Shown: piece by piece, positions 10,512-20,550 of the stretch
Position numbering within the stretch: position 1 is the first letter of the stretch
Layout: every line of letters starts with the position of its first letter
Assembly: GCA_009926065.1 (NCBI GenBank)
Contig: RFPP01000008.1
Location: forward strand, 1 to 64,000
Length of the DNA stretch: 64,000 nt
Direction of reading: 5' to 3'
Source: Flavobacteriaceae bacterium
GTDB lineage: Bacteria > Bacteroidota > Bacteroidia > Flavobacteriales > Flavobacteriaceae
Notes under the pieces: model-generated
Database searches by the model: none
What the model was told of the DNA's origin: nothing
What the model saw: only the letters and a program-made list of their open reading frames with translations
Position numbers and translations under genes: made by a program

Positions 10512-11273
10512 ATGGGACAAAAGACAAATCCAATTGGAAATAGACTTGGTATCATCAGAGGATGGGACTCAAATTGGTATGGTGGAAATGATTACGGTGA
10601 TAAATTAGCCGAAGATTATAAAATCAGAAAGTATATCCATGCTCGTTTATCAAAAGCTAGTGTATCAAAGGTTTACATTGAGAGAACTTTAAAACTTGTA
10701 ACCGTTACTATCACTACTGCCAGACCTGGAATTATTATAGGTAAAGGCGGTCAAGAGGTAGACAAGTTAAAAGAAGAACTTAAAAAAGTAACCGATAAAG
10801 AGGTTCAAATTAACATTTTTGAAATTAAAAGACCTGAATTAGATGCTTATTTAGTTGCAACAAGCATCTGTCGTCAAATCGAAAGCAGAATTTCATACAG
10901 ACGTGCGATCAAAATGGCTATTGCTGCTACCATGCGAATGAATGCAGAAGGTATCAAAGTATTGATCTCGGGTCGTTTAAATGGAGCTGAAATGGCGCGT
11001 TCAGAAGGTTTCAAGGAAGGTCGAATTCCTCTATCAACTTTCAGAGCTGATATTGATTATGCACTTGCAGAAGCACATACTACTTATGGTAGAATGGGAA
11101 TAAAAGTGTGGATCATGAAAGGTGAAGTTTACGGAAAGAGAGATCTTTCTCCACTTACTGGAATGGATAAAAAACAATCTGGACTTAATAGTGGTAAAAG
11201 TAGCGATTCTCCAAGAGGAGATAGAAAGCCTTATAACAAAGGTGGAAAATCTGATGCTCGTAAAAGAAAGTAA
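10512..11273 (+). CDS. rpsC: 30S ribosomal protein S3
   Basis: 253 residues. The KH RNA-binding domain has the GxxG motif in [18 protein letters not shown] (about residues 75-92). The C-terminal domain contains [20 protein letters not shown]. The last about 35 residues are a Lys/Ser/Gly-rich tail beyond the folded domain. S3 forms the mRNA entry channel with S4 and S5. Nineteen bases separate it from rplP. Confidence 0.99.
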   Translation: MGQKTNPIGNRLGIIRGWDSNWYGGNDYGDKLAEDYKIRKYIHARLSKASVSKVYIERTLKLVTVTITTARPGIIIGKGGQEVDKLKEELKKVTDKEVQINIFEIKRPELDAYLVATSICRQIESRISYRRAIKMAIAATMRMNAEGIKVLISGRLNGAEMARSEGFKEGRIPLSTFRADIDYALAEAHTTYGRMGIKVWIMKGEVYGKRDLSPLTGMDKKQSGLNSGKSSDSPRGDRKPYNKGGKSDARKRK

Positions 11274-11292
11274 ATTTTTAAAATAAAGAAAA

Positions 11293-11718
11293 ATGTTACA
11301 GCCTAAAAGAACTAAATACCGGAAGGTACAAAAGGGTAAAATGAAAGGTAATTCTCAAAGAGGGCATGAACTTTCAAATGGAATGTTTGGAATTAAATCT
11401 GTTCATGAAAATGGAATGTTCTTAACTTCTCGTCAAATCGAAGCTGCTCGTATTGCAGCAACCAGATATATGAAAAGAGAGGGACAACTATGGATTAAAA
11501 TATTTCCTGACAAACCAATCACAAAGAAACCTCTTGAGGTACGTATGGGTAAAGGTAAGGGAGCCGTTGAATATTGGGCTGCCGTAGTTAAACCTGGAAG
11601 AATTATGTTTGAAGTAGGTGGTGTTCCTTTGTCAGTTGCCAAAGAAGCTTTGCGTCTAGCGGCTCAAAAACTACCTGTAAAAACAAAATTTGTAATCGCT
11701 AGAGATTTCGAAGCATAA
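11293..11718 (+). CDS. rplP: 50S ribosomal protein L16
   Basis: 141 residues. It starts [19 protein letters not shown] and contains [20 protein letters not shown], both typical. L16 is a late-assembling protein near the A-site of the large subunit. Order rpsC-rplP-rpmC-rpsQ is the usual S10 cluster order. Confidence 0.99.
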   Translation: MLQPKRTKYRKVQKGKMKGNSQRGHELSNGMFGIKSVHENGMFLTSRQIEAARIAATRYMKREGQLWIKIFPDKPITKKPLEVRMGKGKGAVEYWAAVVKPGRIMFEVGGVPLSVAKEALRLAAQKLPVKTKFVIARDFEA

Positions 11719-11729
11719 TCTATATTATT

Positions 11730-11921
11730 ATGAAACAATCAGAAATAAAAAATCTTTCTGCAGCGGAGTTGCAAGAGAAGCTTAGACAAACTAAGAAGAT
11801 TTATGCTGACTTAAAAATGGCACATGCTATTTCTCCAATTGAGAATCCACTTCAAATCAGAAGTGTAAGAAGAACAGTTGCAAGATTAGCTACAGAACTT
11901 ACTAAAAGAGAGTTACAATAA
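11730..11921 (+). CDS. rpmC: 50S ribosomal protein L29
   Basis: 63 residues predicted to be two helices. The start MKQSEIKNLSAAELQEKL and the motif NPLQIRSVRRTVARLATEL are typical. L29 lies beside L23 at the tunnel exit. It is followed by rpsQ after 17 bases. Confidence 0.97.
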   Translation: MKQSEIKNLSAAELQEKLRQTKKIYADLKMAHAISPIENPLQIRSVRRTVARLATELTKRELQ

Positions 11922-11938
11922 TTGTAATCTGCTGAAAG

Positions 11939-12199
11939 ATGGAAGAAAAAAGAAATTTAAGAAAAGAAAGAATTGGTGTTGTTACTTCTGACAAAATGGA
12001 TAAATCTATTGTTGTTGCTGAAGTACGTAAAGTAAAACACCCTTTATACGGTAAGTTCGTGTTGAAAACGAAGAAATATGTTGCACACGACGAAACAAAC
12101 GACTGTAATATTGGAGATACTGTAAGAATTTGTGAAACACGTCCTTTAAGTAAATCTAAATGTTGGAGGTTAGTTGAAATCATTGAAAGAGCTAAATAA
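11939..12199 (+). CDS. rpsQ: 30S ribosomal protein S17
   Basis: 86-residue OB-fold protein that binds 16S rRNA early in assembly. Recognised by [20 protein letters not shown] and the C-terminal [19 protein letters not shown]. It is two bases from the rplN start. Confidence 0.98.
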   Translation: MEEKRNLRKERIGVVTSDKMDKSIVVAEVRKVKHPLYGKFVLKTKKYVAHDETNDCNIGDTVRICETRPLSKSKCWRLVEIIERAK

Positions 12200-12201
12200 T
12201 T

Positions 12202-12570
12202 ATGGTACAACAAGAATCAAGACTAAAAGTAGCAGATAACACCGGGGCAAAAGAAGTTTTGACCATACGTGTTTTAGGAGGTACTAAAAGAAGATATGCC
12301 TCTGTAGGTGACAAAATTGTAGTTTCAATTAAAGATTCTACTCCTAACGGAAGTGTTAAAAAAGGAGCAGTTTCAACTGCAGTTGTTGTACGTACCAAAA
12401 AAGAAGTTAGAAGAGCCGATGGTTCATACATTAGATTTGACGATAACGCATGTGTATTGTTGAATGCTGCTGGTGAAATGAGAGGAACTCGTGTTTTTGG
12501 TCCAGTAGCAAGAGAACTTCGTGAAAAACAATTCATGAAAATTGTATCATTAGCACCTGAAGTGCTTTAA
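12202..12570 (+). CDS. rplN: 50S ribosomal protein L14
   Basis: 122 residues, the usual length. It starts [20 protein letters not shown] and contains [20 protein letters not shown] and the C-terminal [20 protein letters not shown]14 forms part of an intersubunit bridge. It opens the spc part of the superoperon with no extra gap or promoter before it. Confidence 0.99.
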   Translation: MVQQESRLKVADNTGAKEVLTIRVLGGTKRRYASVGDKIVVSIKDSTPNGSVKKGAVSTAVVVRTKKEVRRADGSYIRFDDNACVLLNAAGEMRGTRVFGPVARELREKQFMKIVSLAPEVL

Positions 12571-12580
12571 TTATTTTAAG

Positions 12581-12895
12581 ATGATAAAGCTAAAAATTAA
12601 AACAGGAGATATTGTAAGAGTAATAGCCGGAGACCATAAAGGTTCAGAAGGAAAAGTTCTTAAAGTAGATCGTGAAAAGAACAAAGCGATTGTTGAAGGC
12701 GTTAATATGGTTTCAAAACATACAAAACCAAGTGCAAAAAACCCTCAAGGAGGAATCGTTAAGAAAGAAGCTGCAATTCAAATTTCTAACATTTCTTTGA
12801 TAGATCCTAAAACAAAGGAAACTACAAGAGTTGGAATTAGAGTTGAAGGAGATAAAAAAGTAAGATTTTCGAAAAAATCTAATCAAGTAATATAG
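12581..12895 (+). CDS. rplX: 50S ribosomal protein L24
   Basis: 104 residues with an N-terminal KOW motif ([20 protein letters not shown]) and [21 protein letters not shown]24 is an early 50S assembly initiator. Its TAG stop at 12893-12895 lies two bases before the rplE ATG. Confidence 0.98.
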   Translation: MIKLKIKTGDIVRVIAGDHKGSEGKVLKVDREKNKAIVEGVNMVSKHTKPSAKNPQGGIVKKEAAIQISNISLIDPKTKETTRVGIRVEGDKKVRFSKKSNQVI

Positions 12896-12897
12896 TG

Positions 12898-13449
12898 ATG
12901 GCTTATATACCTAGACTAAAAGATGAATATAAGAACAGAGTAATCTCTGCTCTAAAAGAAGAATTTGGTTACAAAAATGTAATGCAGGTTCCAAAATTGG
13001 AAAAAATTGTTTTGAGTAAAGGAGTTGGTGCGGCAGTATCTGATAAAAAACTAATTGACTATGCAGTTGAAGAGTTAACTAAGATTACTGGACAAAAAGC
13101 GGTTCCAACTATTTCAAAGAAAGACGTAGCTTCTTTTAAATTAAGAAAAGGGATGCCAATAGGTGCGAAAGTTACGCTTCGTGGAGAAAGAATGTATGAG
13201 TTTTTAGATAGACTACTAACTTCAGCCCTTCCACGTGTTAGAGATTTCAGCGGCGTAAGAGCAACTGGTTTTGACGGAAGAGGTAACTATAACTTAGGTG
13301 TTTTAGAACAAATCATTTTTCCTGAAATAGATATTGATAAAGTTAATAAAATTTCTGGAATGGATATCACTTTTGTTACATCTGCAAAAACAGATAAAGA
13401 AGCAAAGTCGTTATTAGCTGAACTAGGATTACCTTTTAAAAAGAATTAA
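12898..13449 (+). CDS. rplE: 50S ribosomal protein L5
   Basis: 183 residues from the ATG at 12898. A GTG at 12895 in the same frame would add one residue but overlaps the rplX stop, so the ATG is preferred ([15 protein letters not shown]). L5 binds 5S rRNA and contacts P-site tRNA. Typical segments are [36 protein letters not shown] and [19 protein letters not shown]. Confidence 0.98.
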   Translation: MAYIPRLKDEYKNRVISALKEEFGYKNVMQVPKLEKIVLSKGVGAAVSDKKLIDYAVEELTKITGQKAVPTISKKDVASFKLRKGMPIGAKVTLRGERMYEFLDRLLTSALPRVRDFSGVRATGFDGRGNYNLGVLEQIIFPEIDIDKVNKISGMDITFVTSAKTDKEAKSLLAELGLPFKKN

Positions 13450-13452
13450 GAC

Positions 13453-13722
13453 ATGGCAAAAGAATCAATGAAAGCCCGTGAGGTAAAAAGAGAAAAAACC
13501 GTAGCAAAATATGCTGAAAAAAGAAAAGCTTTGTTAGAAGCAGGAGATTTTGTAGGTTTGCAAAAATTACCAAAAAATGCTTCTCCTGTTCGTTTGCACA
13601 ATCGTTGTAAATTAACTGGTAGACCTAGAGGATATATGCGTCAATTTGGTATTTCTCGTGTTACATTTCGTGAAATGGCAAATAACGGATTAATTCCTGG
13701 AGTTAAAAAAGCATCCTGGTAA
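13453..13722 (+). CDS. rpsN: 30S ribosomal protein S14, zinc-free type
   Basis: 89 residues, the longer form without a CxxC zinc knuckle; only one cysteine is present in the [19 protein letters not shown] segment. S14 is in the 30S head. It ends with the typical [12 protein letters not shown] 94-base gap with a strong hairpin separates it from rpsH. Confidence 0.98.
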   Translation: MAKESMKAREVKREKTVAKYAEKRKALLEAGDFVGLQKLPKNASPVRLHNRCKLTGRPRGYMRQFGISRVTFREMANNGLIPGVKKASW

Positions 13723-13769
13723 TATTATGTATTTATTACCTTTAATATAAATTATTAATTGGTTTCAGG

Positions 13770-13792
13770 TTCAAAAGAAGGGTTCTTTTGAA
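13770..13792 (+). promoter_or_regulatory. Strong hairpin in the rpsN-rpsH gap, candidate ribosomal-protein leader
   Basis: A perfect 10-bp inverted repeat, TTCAAAAGAA at 13770-13779 and TTCTTTTGAA at 13783-13792, is separated by GGG. A GGTTT at 13761 and AAACC at 13792 could offer an alternative outer pairing. No T run follows, so it is not a classic terminator. It sits 24 bases before rpsH; a regulatory role is only inferred. Confidence 0.45.
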
Positions 13793-13816
13793 AACCGTTA
13801 CCGTAAATCAATAAAC

Positions 13817-14215
13817 ATGTACACAGATCCTATTGCGGATTATTTGACAAGAATTAGAAATGCCGTGGCTGCAAACCATAAAGTTGTTGAAATTCCTGCA
13901 TCTAATCTAAAAAAAGAAATAACTAAGATTTTATTTGATCAAGGTTATATCTTAAGCTATAAATTTGAGGAAAACGCCGTTCAGGGTTCAATCAAAATAG
14001 CTTTAAAGTATGATAAAGATACCAAGGTATCAGTTATCAAAGACATCCAAAGAATTAGTAAACCAGGTTTACGAAAGTATGCAGGTTCTTCTAAAATACC
14101 AAGAATCTTAAATGGCTTAGGTATCGCAATTGTTTCTACATCAAAAGGTTTGATGACAGGAAAACAAGCTAAACAACTTAATGTTGGTGGTGAAGTAATT
14201 TGTTACGTATACTAA
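13817..14215 (+). CDS. rpsH: 30S ribosomal protein S8
   Basis: 132 residues. It starts [20 protein letters not shown] and ends with the conserved [20 protein letters not shown] and [10 protein letters not shown]8 is a primary 16S binder and in E. coli represses the spc operon. Here it follows a 94-base gap with a strong hairpin, unlike the very short gaps around it. Confidence 0.99.
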   Translation: MYTDPIADYLTRIRNAVAANHKVVEIPASNLKKEITKILFDQGYILSYKFEENAVQGSIKIALKYDKDTKVSVIKDIQRISKPGLRKYAGSSKIPRILNGLGIAIVSTSKGLMTGKQAKQLNVGGEVICYVY

Positions 14216-14231
14216 TTTAAACTGTAGTAAG

Positions 14232-14774
14232 ATGTCAAGAATAGGTAAAAACCCAATTGTAGTCCCTGCCGGAGTAACTGTAGAAGTTGCGGAAGGTATT
14301 ATTACAGTAAAAGGAAAAAAAGGTCAACTAACTCAGGAGTTTTCGGACGTTACTGTAAAAGTTGAAGGTGATCAAGTTCAAGTTGAAAGATCATCTGATC
14401 ATAAAGACCAAAGAGCAAAACACGGATTATATAGATCACTAATCAACAACATGATAGTGGGTGTATCTGAAGGTTTTACAAAAGAATTAGAATTGGTAGG
14501 TGTTGGTTATAGAGCATCTAATCAAGGTCAAAAATTGGATTTAGCTTTAGGATTTTCTCATAATATTATTCTAGAGGTTGCTCCTGAAGTAATGGTAGAA
14601 ACAATATCTGAAAAAGGAAAGAATCCAATTGTTAAATTAACATCTTTCGATAAACAACTATTAGGGCAAATTGCTGCCAAAATTAGAGGTTTTAGAAAAC
14701 CTGAGCCATATAAAGGTAAAGGGGTTAAATTTGTGGGTGAAGTATTAAGAAGAAAAGCAGGTAAATCAGCTTAA
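14232..14774 (+). CDS. rplF: 50S ribosomal protein L6
   Basis: 180 residues, two similar domains. It starts [19 protein letters not shown] and the C-terminal domain has [21 protein letters not shown]6 lies near the GTPase-associated centre. Spacing to its neighbours is 16 and 13 bases. Confidence 0.99.
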   Translation: MSRIGKNPIVVPAGVTVEVAEGIITVKGKKGQLTQEFSDVTVKVEGDQVQVERSSDHKDQRAKHGLYRSLINNMIVGVSEGFTKELELVGVGYRASNQGQKLDLALGFSHNIILEVAPEVMVETISEKGKNPIVKLTSFDKQLLGQIAAKIRGFRKPEPYKGKGVKFVGEVLRRKAGKSA

Positions 14775-14787
14775 AAAATATAAAGAT

Positions 14788-15138
14788 ATGTCATTAACAA
14801 AATCTGATAGAAGACAAAGAATTAGATATAGAATTAGAAAGACTATTAGTGGTACAGCCACTAAACCAAGACTTTCTGTATATAGAAGTAACAAAGAAAT
14901 CTACGCTCAATTAATTGATGATGTAGCGGGTGTTACTCTATTATCTGCTTCTTCAAGAGAAAAAGAAATAAATAAAGGTACAAACGTAGAAGTTGCAACA
15001 GCAGTTGGAAAACTAGTTGGAGAAAAAGCGTTAAAGGCTGGGATTGAGTCGGTAACTTTCGATAGGGGAGGTTATTTATATCACGGTCGTATTAAATCAT
15101 TAGCTGAAGGCGCGCGAGCTGCTGGACTTAAATTCTAA
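14788..15138 (+). CDS. rplR: 50S ribosomal protein L18
   Basis: 116 residues. L18 binds 5S rRNA with L5. It contains [38 protein letters not shown] and the C-terminal [20 protein letters not shown]. Standard position between rplF and rpsE. Confidence 0.99.
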   Translation: MSLTKSDRRQRIRYRIRKTISGTATKPRLSVYRSNKEIYAQLIDDVAGVTLLSASSREKEINKGTNVEVATAVGKLVGEKALKAGIESVTFDRGGYLYHGRIKSLAEGARAAGLKF

Positions 15139-15144
15139 TATAGT

Positions 15145-15672
15145 ATGTCTAATAGTAAATACAAGAATGTAGAGTTAGTAAAACCTAGTGGTCTTGAATT
15201 AAAAGATCGTTTGGTAAGTGTTAATCGTGTTACTAAGGTTACAAAAGGTGGTAGAGCATTTGGTTTTTCTGCCATTGTAGTTGTAGGTGATGAAAACGGA
15301 GTAGTTGGTCATGGTTTAGGAAAATCTAAAGACGTTTCTGAAGCAATTGCGAAAGCAGTGGAAGACGCTAAGAAAAATTTAGTAAAAATTCCTTTGAATG
15401 GACAATCTGTTCCTCACGAACAAAAAGGAAAATTTGGTGGAGCACGTGTATTCTTAATTCCTGCCTCTCATGGTACAGGAGTTATTGCTGGTGGAGCTGT
15501 TCGTTCAGTTCTTGAATCAGTAGGAATTCACGATGTATTATCAAAATCACAAGGATCATCAAATCCTCACAACGTAGTAAAAGCAACTTTTGATGCTTTA
15601 CTACAAATGAGAAGTGCTCATACTGTTGCAAAACAAAGAGGGATTTCTTTAGAAAAAGTTTTTAAAGGTTAA
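15145..15672 (+). CDS. rpsE: 30S ribosomal protein S5
   Basis: 175 residues. The N-terminal double-stranded-RNA-binding-like domain includes [20 protein letters not shown], and the C-terminal part includes [20 protein letters not shown]5 helps proofreading and mRNA unwinding at the entry channel. It is 6 bases after rplR. Confidence 0.99.
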   Translation: MSNSKYKNVELVKPSGLELKDRLVSVNRVTKVTKGGRAFGFSAIVVVGDENGVVGHGLGKSKDVSEAIAKAVEDAKKNLVKIPLNGQSVPHEQKGKFGGARVFLIPASHGTGVIAGGAVRSVLESVGIHDVLSKSQGSSNPHNVVKATFDALLQMRSAHTVAKQRGISLEKVFKG

Positions 15673-15684
15673 TTCAAGGAAATT

Positions 15685-15867
15685 ATGGCTAAATTATTAG
15701 TAAAACAAGTAAGAAGCAAAATCAATTGTCCACTTACTCAAAAAAGAGGATTAGAGGCTTTGGGGCTTCGTAAAATGGGTCAAGTGGTAGTACATGATTC
15801 TAATCCAACTATCCTTGGAATGATAAATAAAGTTAAACACTTAGTTTCTGTTGAAGAAGCTAAATAA
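15685..15867 (+). CDS. rpmD: 50S ribosomal protein L30
   Basis: 60 residues, the bacterial short form. The family signature [20 protein letters not shown] is followed by [20 protein letters not shown]. Twelve bases separate it from each neighbour. Confidence 0.97.
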   Translation: MAKLLVKQVRSKINCPLTQKRGLEALGLRKMGQVVVHDSNPTILGMINKVKHLVSVEEAK

Positions 15868-15879
15868 CAAAATACTGTT

Positions 15880-16332
15880 ATGAATTTAAGTAACTTACAA
15901 CCTGCTGAAGGTTCTACACATAATCAAAATAAAAGATTAGGTAGAGGAGAAGGTTCTGGTAAAGGTGGTACTTCTGCAAGAGGTCACAAAGGAGCAAAAT
16001 CTCGTTCTGGTTATTCTAAAAAGATTGGTTTTGAAGGTGGACAAATGCCGCTTCAAAGACGTGTGCCAAAGTTTGGTTTCAAAAACATTAATCGTAAAGA
16101 ATATGAAGGTGTTAACCTTGATACGCTTCAATTACTTGTTGATAATGGATTAATTACAGATACTGTTGATATGTCAGTATTTGTAACAAACCGTTTGGCA
16201 AACAAAAATGAAATTGTTAAGATTTTAGGAAGAGGAGAATTAAAAGCAAAATTAAAAGTAACTGCTCATAAATTTACTGCTACTGCGAAAGCTGCTATCG
16301 AAGCTGCTGGTGGAGAAGCTGTAACATTATAA
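15880..16332 (+). CDS. rplO: 50S ribosomal protein L15
   Basis: 150 residues. The Gly/Arg/Lys-rich N-terminal arm ([20 protein letters not shown]) threads into 23S rRNA, followed by [19 protein letters not shown]15 is a late assembly protein. It directly precedes secY, 8 bases apart. Confidence 0.99.
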   Translation: MNLSNLQPAEGSTHNQNKRLGRGEGSGKGGTSARGHKGAKSRSGYSKKIGFEGGQMPLQRRVPKFGFKNINRKEYEGVNLDTLQLLVDNGLITDTVDMSVFVTNRLANKNEIVKILGRGELKAKLKVTAHKFTATAKAAIEAAGGEAVTL

Positions 16333-16340
16333 TATTTAAG

Positions 16341-17687
16341 ATGAAGAAATTTATTGAATCATTTATTAATGTTTGGAAAATCGAGGAACTAAAAAATAGA
16401 ATCCTAATCACTTTGGGACTCTTATTAGTTTATCGTTTTGGAGCACACGTTACCCTACCAGGTATTGACGCTACTCAATTAAATAGTTTAGCAGGCCAAA
16501 CTAAAGATGGTATTGGTTCAATTCTTGACATGTTTACAGGGGGTGCATTTTCAAAGGCTTCCATCTTTGCATTAGGTATAATGCCATATATTTCTGCCTC
16601 TATTGTGGTTCAGTTAATGGGAATAGCTGTTCCTTATTTACAAAAATTACAAAGTGATGGTGAAAGCGGAAGAAAGAAAATCAATCAAATTACACGTTGG
16701 TTAACAATTGCAATTACTCTAGTACAAGGTCCTGGTTATATTTATAACTTATACAGAACTTTACCTAAAGACGCTTTCTTATTAGGTTCCGATTCATTTG
16801 CATTTCTTTTCTCATCAGTTATCATTTTAGTTACAGGTACAATATTTGCCATGTGGTTAGGTGAAAAAATTACTGATAAAGGAATTGGAAATGGTATTTC
16901 ACTATTAATAATGGTGGGTATATTAGCACGATTGCCTCAAGCATTTATTCAAGAATTTACGACCAGAGTAACAAATAACAACGGAGGTCCAATGTTATTA
17001 GTTATTGAAATTATTGTATGGTTATTAGTAATTATTTCTTGTGTATTATTGGTTATGGCTGTCAGAAAAATTCCTGTTCAATATGCTAGAAGAACTGTTT
17101 CAGGAGATTTCGAAAAAGATATGATAGGTGGTAATAGACAATGGATTCCATTAAAGTTGAATGCATCTGGTGTAATGCCTATAATATTTGCACAAGCAAT
17201 AATGTTCATTCCAGCTGCTTTAGCAGGATTGTCTAAATCTGAAGTTTCATCATCTATTGCTGGAGCATTCAGTAATATGTTCGGAATTTGGTATAATTTA
17301 TTGTTTGCAACTTTAATTGTTGTATTCACATATTTCTATACAGCAATAACAGTTCCGACAAATAAAATGGCAGATGATTTAAAAAGAAGCGGTGGATTTA
17401 TACCTGGATTTAAACCAGGAGAAGAAACTTCTAATTTTTTAGATAAAGTGATGTCTTTAATCACATTCCCGGGTTCTCTATTCCTTGCTTTAATAGCTGT
17501 GTTCCCAGCAATTGTTGTAAGTGTATTAGATGTTCAACAATCTTGGGCAATGTTTTTTGGAGGTACCTCACTAATAATTATGGTTGGTGTAGCAATTGAT
17601 ACTATCCAACAAATCAATTCATATTTGCTTAATAAACATTATGATGGTTTGATGAAAAGTGGAAAAAATAGAAAAGCGATAGCTTAA
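16341..17687 (+). CDS. secY: Protein translocase subunit SecY
   Basis: 448-residue inner-membrane channel through which unfolded proteins are exported or inserted. Ten hydrophobic segments fit the family. Family motifs include VYRFGAHVTLPGID near the N-terminus, GIMPYISASIVVQL and the cytoplasmic GFIPGFKPGEET. Four bases separate it from infA. Genes adk and map, often found here in other phyla, are absent. Confidence 0.99.
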   Translation: MKKFIESFINVWKIEELKNRILITLGLLLVYRFGAHVTLPGIDATQLNSLAGQTKDGIGSILDMFTGGAFSKASIFALGIMPYISASIVVQLMGIAVPYLQKLQSDGESGRKKINQITRWLTIAITLVQGPGYIYNLYRTLPKDAFLLGSDSFAFLFSSVIILVTGTIFAMWLGEKITDKGIGNGISLLIMVGILARLPQAFIQEFTTRVTNNNGGPMLLVIEIIVWLLVIISCVLLVMAVRKIPVQYARRTVSGDFEKDMIGGNRQWIPLKLNASGVMPIIFAQAIMFIPAALAGLSKSEVSSSIAGAFSNMFGIWYNLLFATLIVVFTYFYTAITVPTNKMADDLKRSGGFIPGFKPGEETSNFLDKVMSLITFPGSLFLALIAVFPAIVVSVLDVQQSWAMFFGGTSLIIMVGVAIDTIQQINSYLLNKHYDGLMKSGKNRKAIA

Positions 17688-17690
17688 CAT

Positions 17691-17906
17691 ATGGCAAAAC
17701 AATCAGCAATAGAACAAGACGGATCAATCATCGAAGCATTGTCAAATGCTATGTTCCGAGTAGAATTAGAAAATGGACATATTGTAATTGCTCATATTTC
17801 TGGAAAAATGCGTATGCATTACATCAAATTATTACCAGGTGATAAAGTGAAACTAGAAATGAGCCCTTATGATTTGTCAAAAGCAAGAATTACTTATAGA
17901 TATTAA
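17691..17906 (+). CDS. infA: Translation initiation factor IF-1
   Basis: 71-residue single OB-fold protein that occupies the A site during initiation. It has [39 protein letters not shown] and the C-terminal RITYRY. Located directly after secY with a 3-base gap and 13 bases before rpmJ. Confidence 0.98.
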   Translation: MAKQSAIEQDGSIIEALSNAMFRVELENGHIVIAHISGKMRMHYIKLLPGDKVKLEMSPYDLSKARITYRY

Positions 17907-17919
17907 TAAAGGCTAATCA

Positions 17920-18036
17920 ATGAAAGTTAGAGCATCAGTTAAAAAGAGAAGTCCCGAGTGCGTAATCGTGCGAAGAAAAGGGAGATTGTACGTAATTAAC
18001 AAAAAGAATCCTAGATTTAAACAAAGACAAGGATAG
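17920..18036 (+). CDS. rpmJ: 50S ribosomal protein L36, zinc-free type
   Basis: A 38-residue gene between infA and rpsM. It starts [20 protein letters not shown] and ends [12 protein letters not shown]. Only one cysteine remains where the zinc-binding form has three plus a histidine, so this is the C-minus type, like S14 in this cluster. Position, length and sequence are all as expected for L36. It ends two bases before rpsM. Confidence 0.97.
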   Translation: MKVRASVKKRSPECVIVRRKGRLYVINKKNPRFKQRQG

Positions 18037-18038
18037 TT

Positions 18039-18413
18039 ATGGCAAGAATAGCAGGGGTAGACATCCCAAAAAACAAGAGAGGTGTAATTGCACTAACCTA
18101 TATCTTCGGATTAGGTAAAAGTAGAGCTATTGAGATTTTAGAAAAAGCTCAAGTTAGCCAAGATAAGAAAGTTCAAGATTGGAATGATGACGAGATCGGA
18201 GCAATCCGTGAAGCAGTATCTTCATTTAAAATTGAAGGAGAATTACGTTCAGAAATTTCTTTAAACATCAAACGTCTTATGGACATTGGTTGTTACAGAG
18301 GTATTCGTCATAGATCTGGTCTTCCATTAAGAGGACAAAGAACTAAAAACAACTCTAGAACAAGAAAAGGTAAGAGAAAAACTGTTGCTAATAAGAAAAA
18401 AGCAACTAAATAA
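18039..18413 (+). CDS. rpsM: 30S ribosomal protein S13
   Basis: 124 residues. It begins [20 protein letters not shown] and has the helix-two-turn-helix segment and basic tail [21 protein letters not shown]13 contacts the P-site tRNA and the 50S subunit. It begins the alpha-operon part. Confidence 0.99.
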   Translation: MARIAGVDIPKNKRGVIALTYIFGLGKSRAIEILEKAQVSQDKKVQDWNDDEIGAIREAVSSFKIEGELRSEISLNIKRLMDIGCYRGIRHRSGLPLRGQRTKNNSRTRKGKRKTVANKKKATK

Positions 18414-18421
18414 TAAGTAGT

Positions 18422-18805
18422 ATGGCTAAGGCAAGTACAAAAAAACGTAAAGTAATAGTTGAGTCAACTGGAGAAGCACATATAAGTGCTACTTTTAATA
18501 ACATAATCATTTCTTTAACCAACAAGAAAGGTGAAGTTATTTCATGGTCTTCAGCCGGTAAAATGGGCTTCAGAGGTTCTAAAAAGAATACTCCATATGC
18601 AGCTCAAATGGCAGCAGAAGATTGTAGCAAAATAGCTCTTGAGGCAGGACTAAAAAAAGTAAAAGTTTTTGTAAAAGGACCAGGAAACGGACGTGAGTCT
18701 GCTATTCGTTCTATACATAATGGCGGAATTGAAGTGACAGAGATTATCGATGTTACTCCAATGCCTCACAATGGATGTCGTCCTCCTAAAAGACGTAGAG
18801 TTTAA
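18422..18805 (+). CDS. rpsK: 30S ribosomal protein S11
   Basis: 127 residues. Recognised by [40 protein letters not shown] and the C-terminal [19 protein letters not shown]11 is on the 30S platform at the mRNA exit. An 88-base structured gap follows before rpsD. Confidence 0.99.
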   Translation: MAKASTKKRKVIVESTGEAHISATFNNIIISLTNKKGEVISWSSAGKMGFRGSKKNTPYAAQMAAEDCSKIALEAGLKKVKVFVKGPGNGRESAIRSIHNGGIEVTEIIDVTPMPHNGCRPPKRRRV

Positions 18806-18824
18806 TATTAATTTAAGTATAACT

Positions 18825-18877
18825 AGGTAGAACTAATGGTTATCGAAGGATTTGACCTGAATTCATAATCTCTACCT
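18825..18877 (+). promoter_or_regulatory. Structured leader between rpsK and rpsD
   Basis: AGGTAGA at 18825-18831 pairs perfectly with TCTACCT at 18871-18877, enclosing about 39 bases. It is the largest gap between the alpha genes and lies directly before rpsD, the gene for S4, which autoregulates the alpha operon in E. coli. No T run follows it. The regulatory reading is an inference. Confidence 0.35.
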
Positions 18878-18893
18878 TAATAATTTTTTAAAA

Positions 18894-19499
18894 ATGGCAA
18901 GATATACTGGTCCAAAAACTAGAATTGCTCGTAAATTTGGCGAAGCAATATTCGGAGACGACAAATCTTTCGAAAAAAGAAATTACCCTCCTGGACAACA
19001 CGGGATGGCTAAAAAAAGAGGTAAAAAATCTGAATATGCTATCCAATTAATGGAGAAACAAAAAGCTAAATATTCTTACGGAATTTTAGAAAAACAATTC
19101 AGAGGTTTATTTAAAAAAGCTTCTGCCACTAAAGGTGTAACAGGTGAAGTTCTTTTGCAATTGTGTGAAGCTAGACTTGATAATGTTGTATTTAGAATGG
19201 GTATAGCTCCCTCCAGAAGAGGTGCAAGACAATTAGTTTCTCACAGACACATCACCGTTAACGGTGAAGTAGTAGATATCGCTTCCTACCACCTAAGAGC
19301 TGGTGATAAAGTAGCGGTTCGTGAAAAATCTAAATCATTAGAAGCTATTGAGCGTTCTTTAGCTAATTCATCTCATGTATACGAGTGGATTACTTGGAAT
19401 AACGATCTTAAAGAAGGTACTTTTGTTTCTGTTCCTGCAAGATTGCAGATTCCTGAAAACATTAAAGAACAATTAATCGTAGAGTTGTACAATAAATAA
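18894..19499 (+). CDS. rpsD: 30S ribosomal protein S4
   Basis: 201 residues, zinc-free type without N-terminal cysteine cluster. It starts [20 protein letters not shown] and has an S4 RNA-binding domain ([20 protein letters not shown], then [15 protein letters not shown]). S4 nucleates the 30S body. An 88-base structured leader lies upstream, in contrast to the short gaps elsewhere. Confidence 0.99.
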   Translation: MARYTGPKTRIARKFGEAIFGDDKSFEKRNYPPGQHGMAKKRGKKSEYAIQLMEKQKAKYSYGILEKQFRGLFKKASATKGVTGEVLLQLCEARLDNVVFRMGIAPSRRGARQLVSHRHITVNGEVVDIASYHLRAGDKVAVREKSKSLEAIERSLANSSHVYEWITWNNDLKEGTFVSVPARLQIPENIKEQLIVELYNK

Positions 19500-19520
19500 T
19501 TAATTGACTTAGTCGAAATT

Positions 19521-20513
19521 ATGGCAATATTTAATTTTCAGAAACCCGATAAAGTTATCATGATCGATTCTAACGATTTTGAAGGTAAATTCGAATTTAG
19601 ACCTTTAGAACCTGGTTATGGATTGACTGTTGGTAATGCACTTAGAAGAGTTTTACTTTCTGCTTTAGAAGGTTATGCTATCACATCTGTTCGTATAGAA
19701 GGTGTAGATCACGAATTTTCTACAATTCCTGGAGTTGTTGAAGATGTTACAGAAATTATTTTAAATCTAAAACAAGTACGTTTCAAACGTCAAATCGAAG
19801 ATGTTGATAATGAAGCAGTATCCATTTCTTTAACAGGTAAAGAAGAAATAACAGCTGGTGATTTTCAAAAATTTATTTCTGGATTTCAAGTTCTTAACCC
19901 AGAATTAGTTATTTGTAATCTTGACAAAAAAGTTAATTTGAATTTCGAATTAACAATCGAAAAAGGTAGAGGTTACGTCCCTGCAGAAGAAAATAAAAAA
20001 CAAAATTCAGCAATTGGAACAATTTTTACAGACTCAATTTTTACACCAGTAAAAAATGTTAAGTATGCAATTGAAAATTTCCGTGTAGAGCAAAAAACAG
20101 ATTATGAAAAATTAGTTTTCGAAATAAAAACTGACGGATCTATTAATCCAAAAGATGCCCTAACCGAAGCTGCTAAAGTTCTAATTCACCATTTCATGTT
20201 ATTTTCTGACGAAAGAATTACACTTGAGGCTGATGAAATTGCTCAAACAGATTCTTATGACGAAGAATCATTACACATGAGACAATTACTTAAAACTAAG
20301 CTTGTTGATATGGATTTATCTGTAAGAGCATTAAATTGCTTAAAAGCAGCAGAAGTTGATACTCTAGGCGACTTAGTATCTTTCAACAAAAATGACCTAA
20401 TGAAATTTAGAAACTTTGGTAAAAAATCTTTAACAGAACTAGATGAACTTGTAGCTGTTAAAAATTTAACCTTTGGAATGGATTTAGCAAAATATAAATT
20501 AGATAAAGAATAA
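19521..20513 (+). CDS. rpoA: DNA-directed RNA polymerase subunit alpha
   Basis: 330 residues. The N-terminal assembly domain spans about residues 1-230 ([20 protein letters not shown]). The C-terminal alpha-CTD covers about 255-325, with [20 protein letters not shown] and [16 protein letters not shown]. It follows rpsD by 21 bases and precedes rplQ by 37 bases containing a UUCG-loop hairpin. Confidence 0.99.
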   Translation: MAIFNFQKPDKVIMIDSNDFEGKFEFRPLEPGYGLTVGNALRRVLLSALEGYAITSVRIEGVDHEFSTIPGVVEDVTEIILNLKQVRFKRQIEDVDNEAVSISLTGKEEITAGDFQKFISGFQVLNPELVICNLDKKVNLNFELTIEKGRGYVPAEENKKQNSAIGTIFTDSIFTPVKNVKYAIENFRVEQKTDYEKLVFEIKTDGSINPKDALTEAAKVLIHHFMLFSDERITLEADEIAQTDSYDEESLHMRQLLKTKLVDMDLSVRALNCLKAAEVDTLGDLVSFNKNDLMKFRNFGKKSLTELDELVAVKNLTFGMDLAKYKLDKE

Positions 20514-20514
20514 T

Positions 20515-20537
20515 CTAATCCCGCTTCGGCGAGGTTA
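20515..20537 (+). promoter_or_regulatory. UUCG-loop hairpin between rpoA and rplQ
   Basis: The 37-base gap reads TAATC-C-CGC-TTCG-GCG-A-GGTTA. This gives an 8-pair stem with one C/A mismatch capped by a stable UUCG loop. It ends 13 bases before the rplQ ATG. There is no T run, so it is more likely an mRNA stability or processing element than a terminator. Confidence 0.35.
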
Positions 20538-20550
20538 AATTTAACATACA

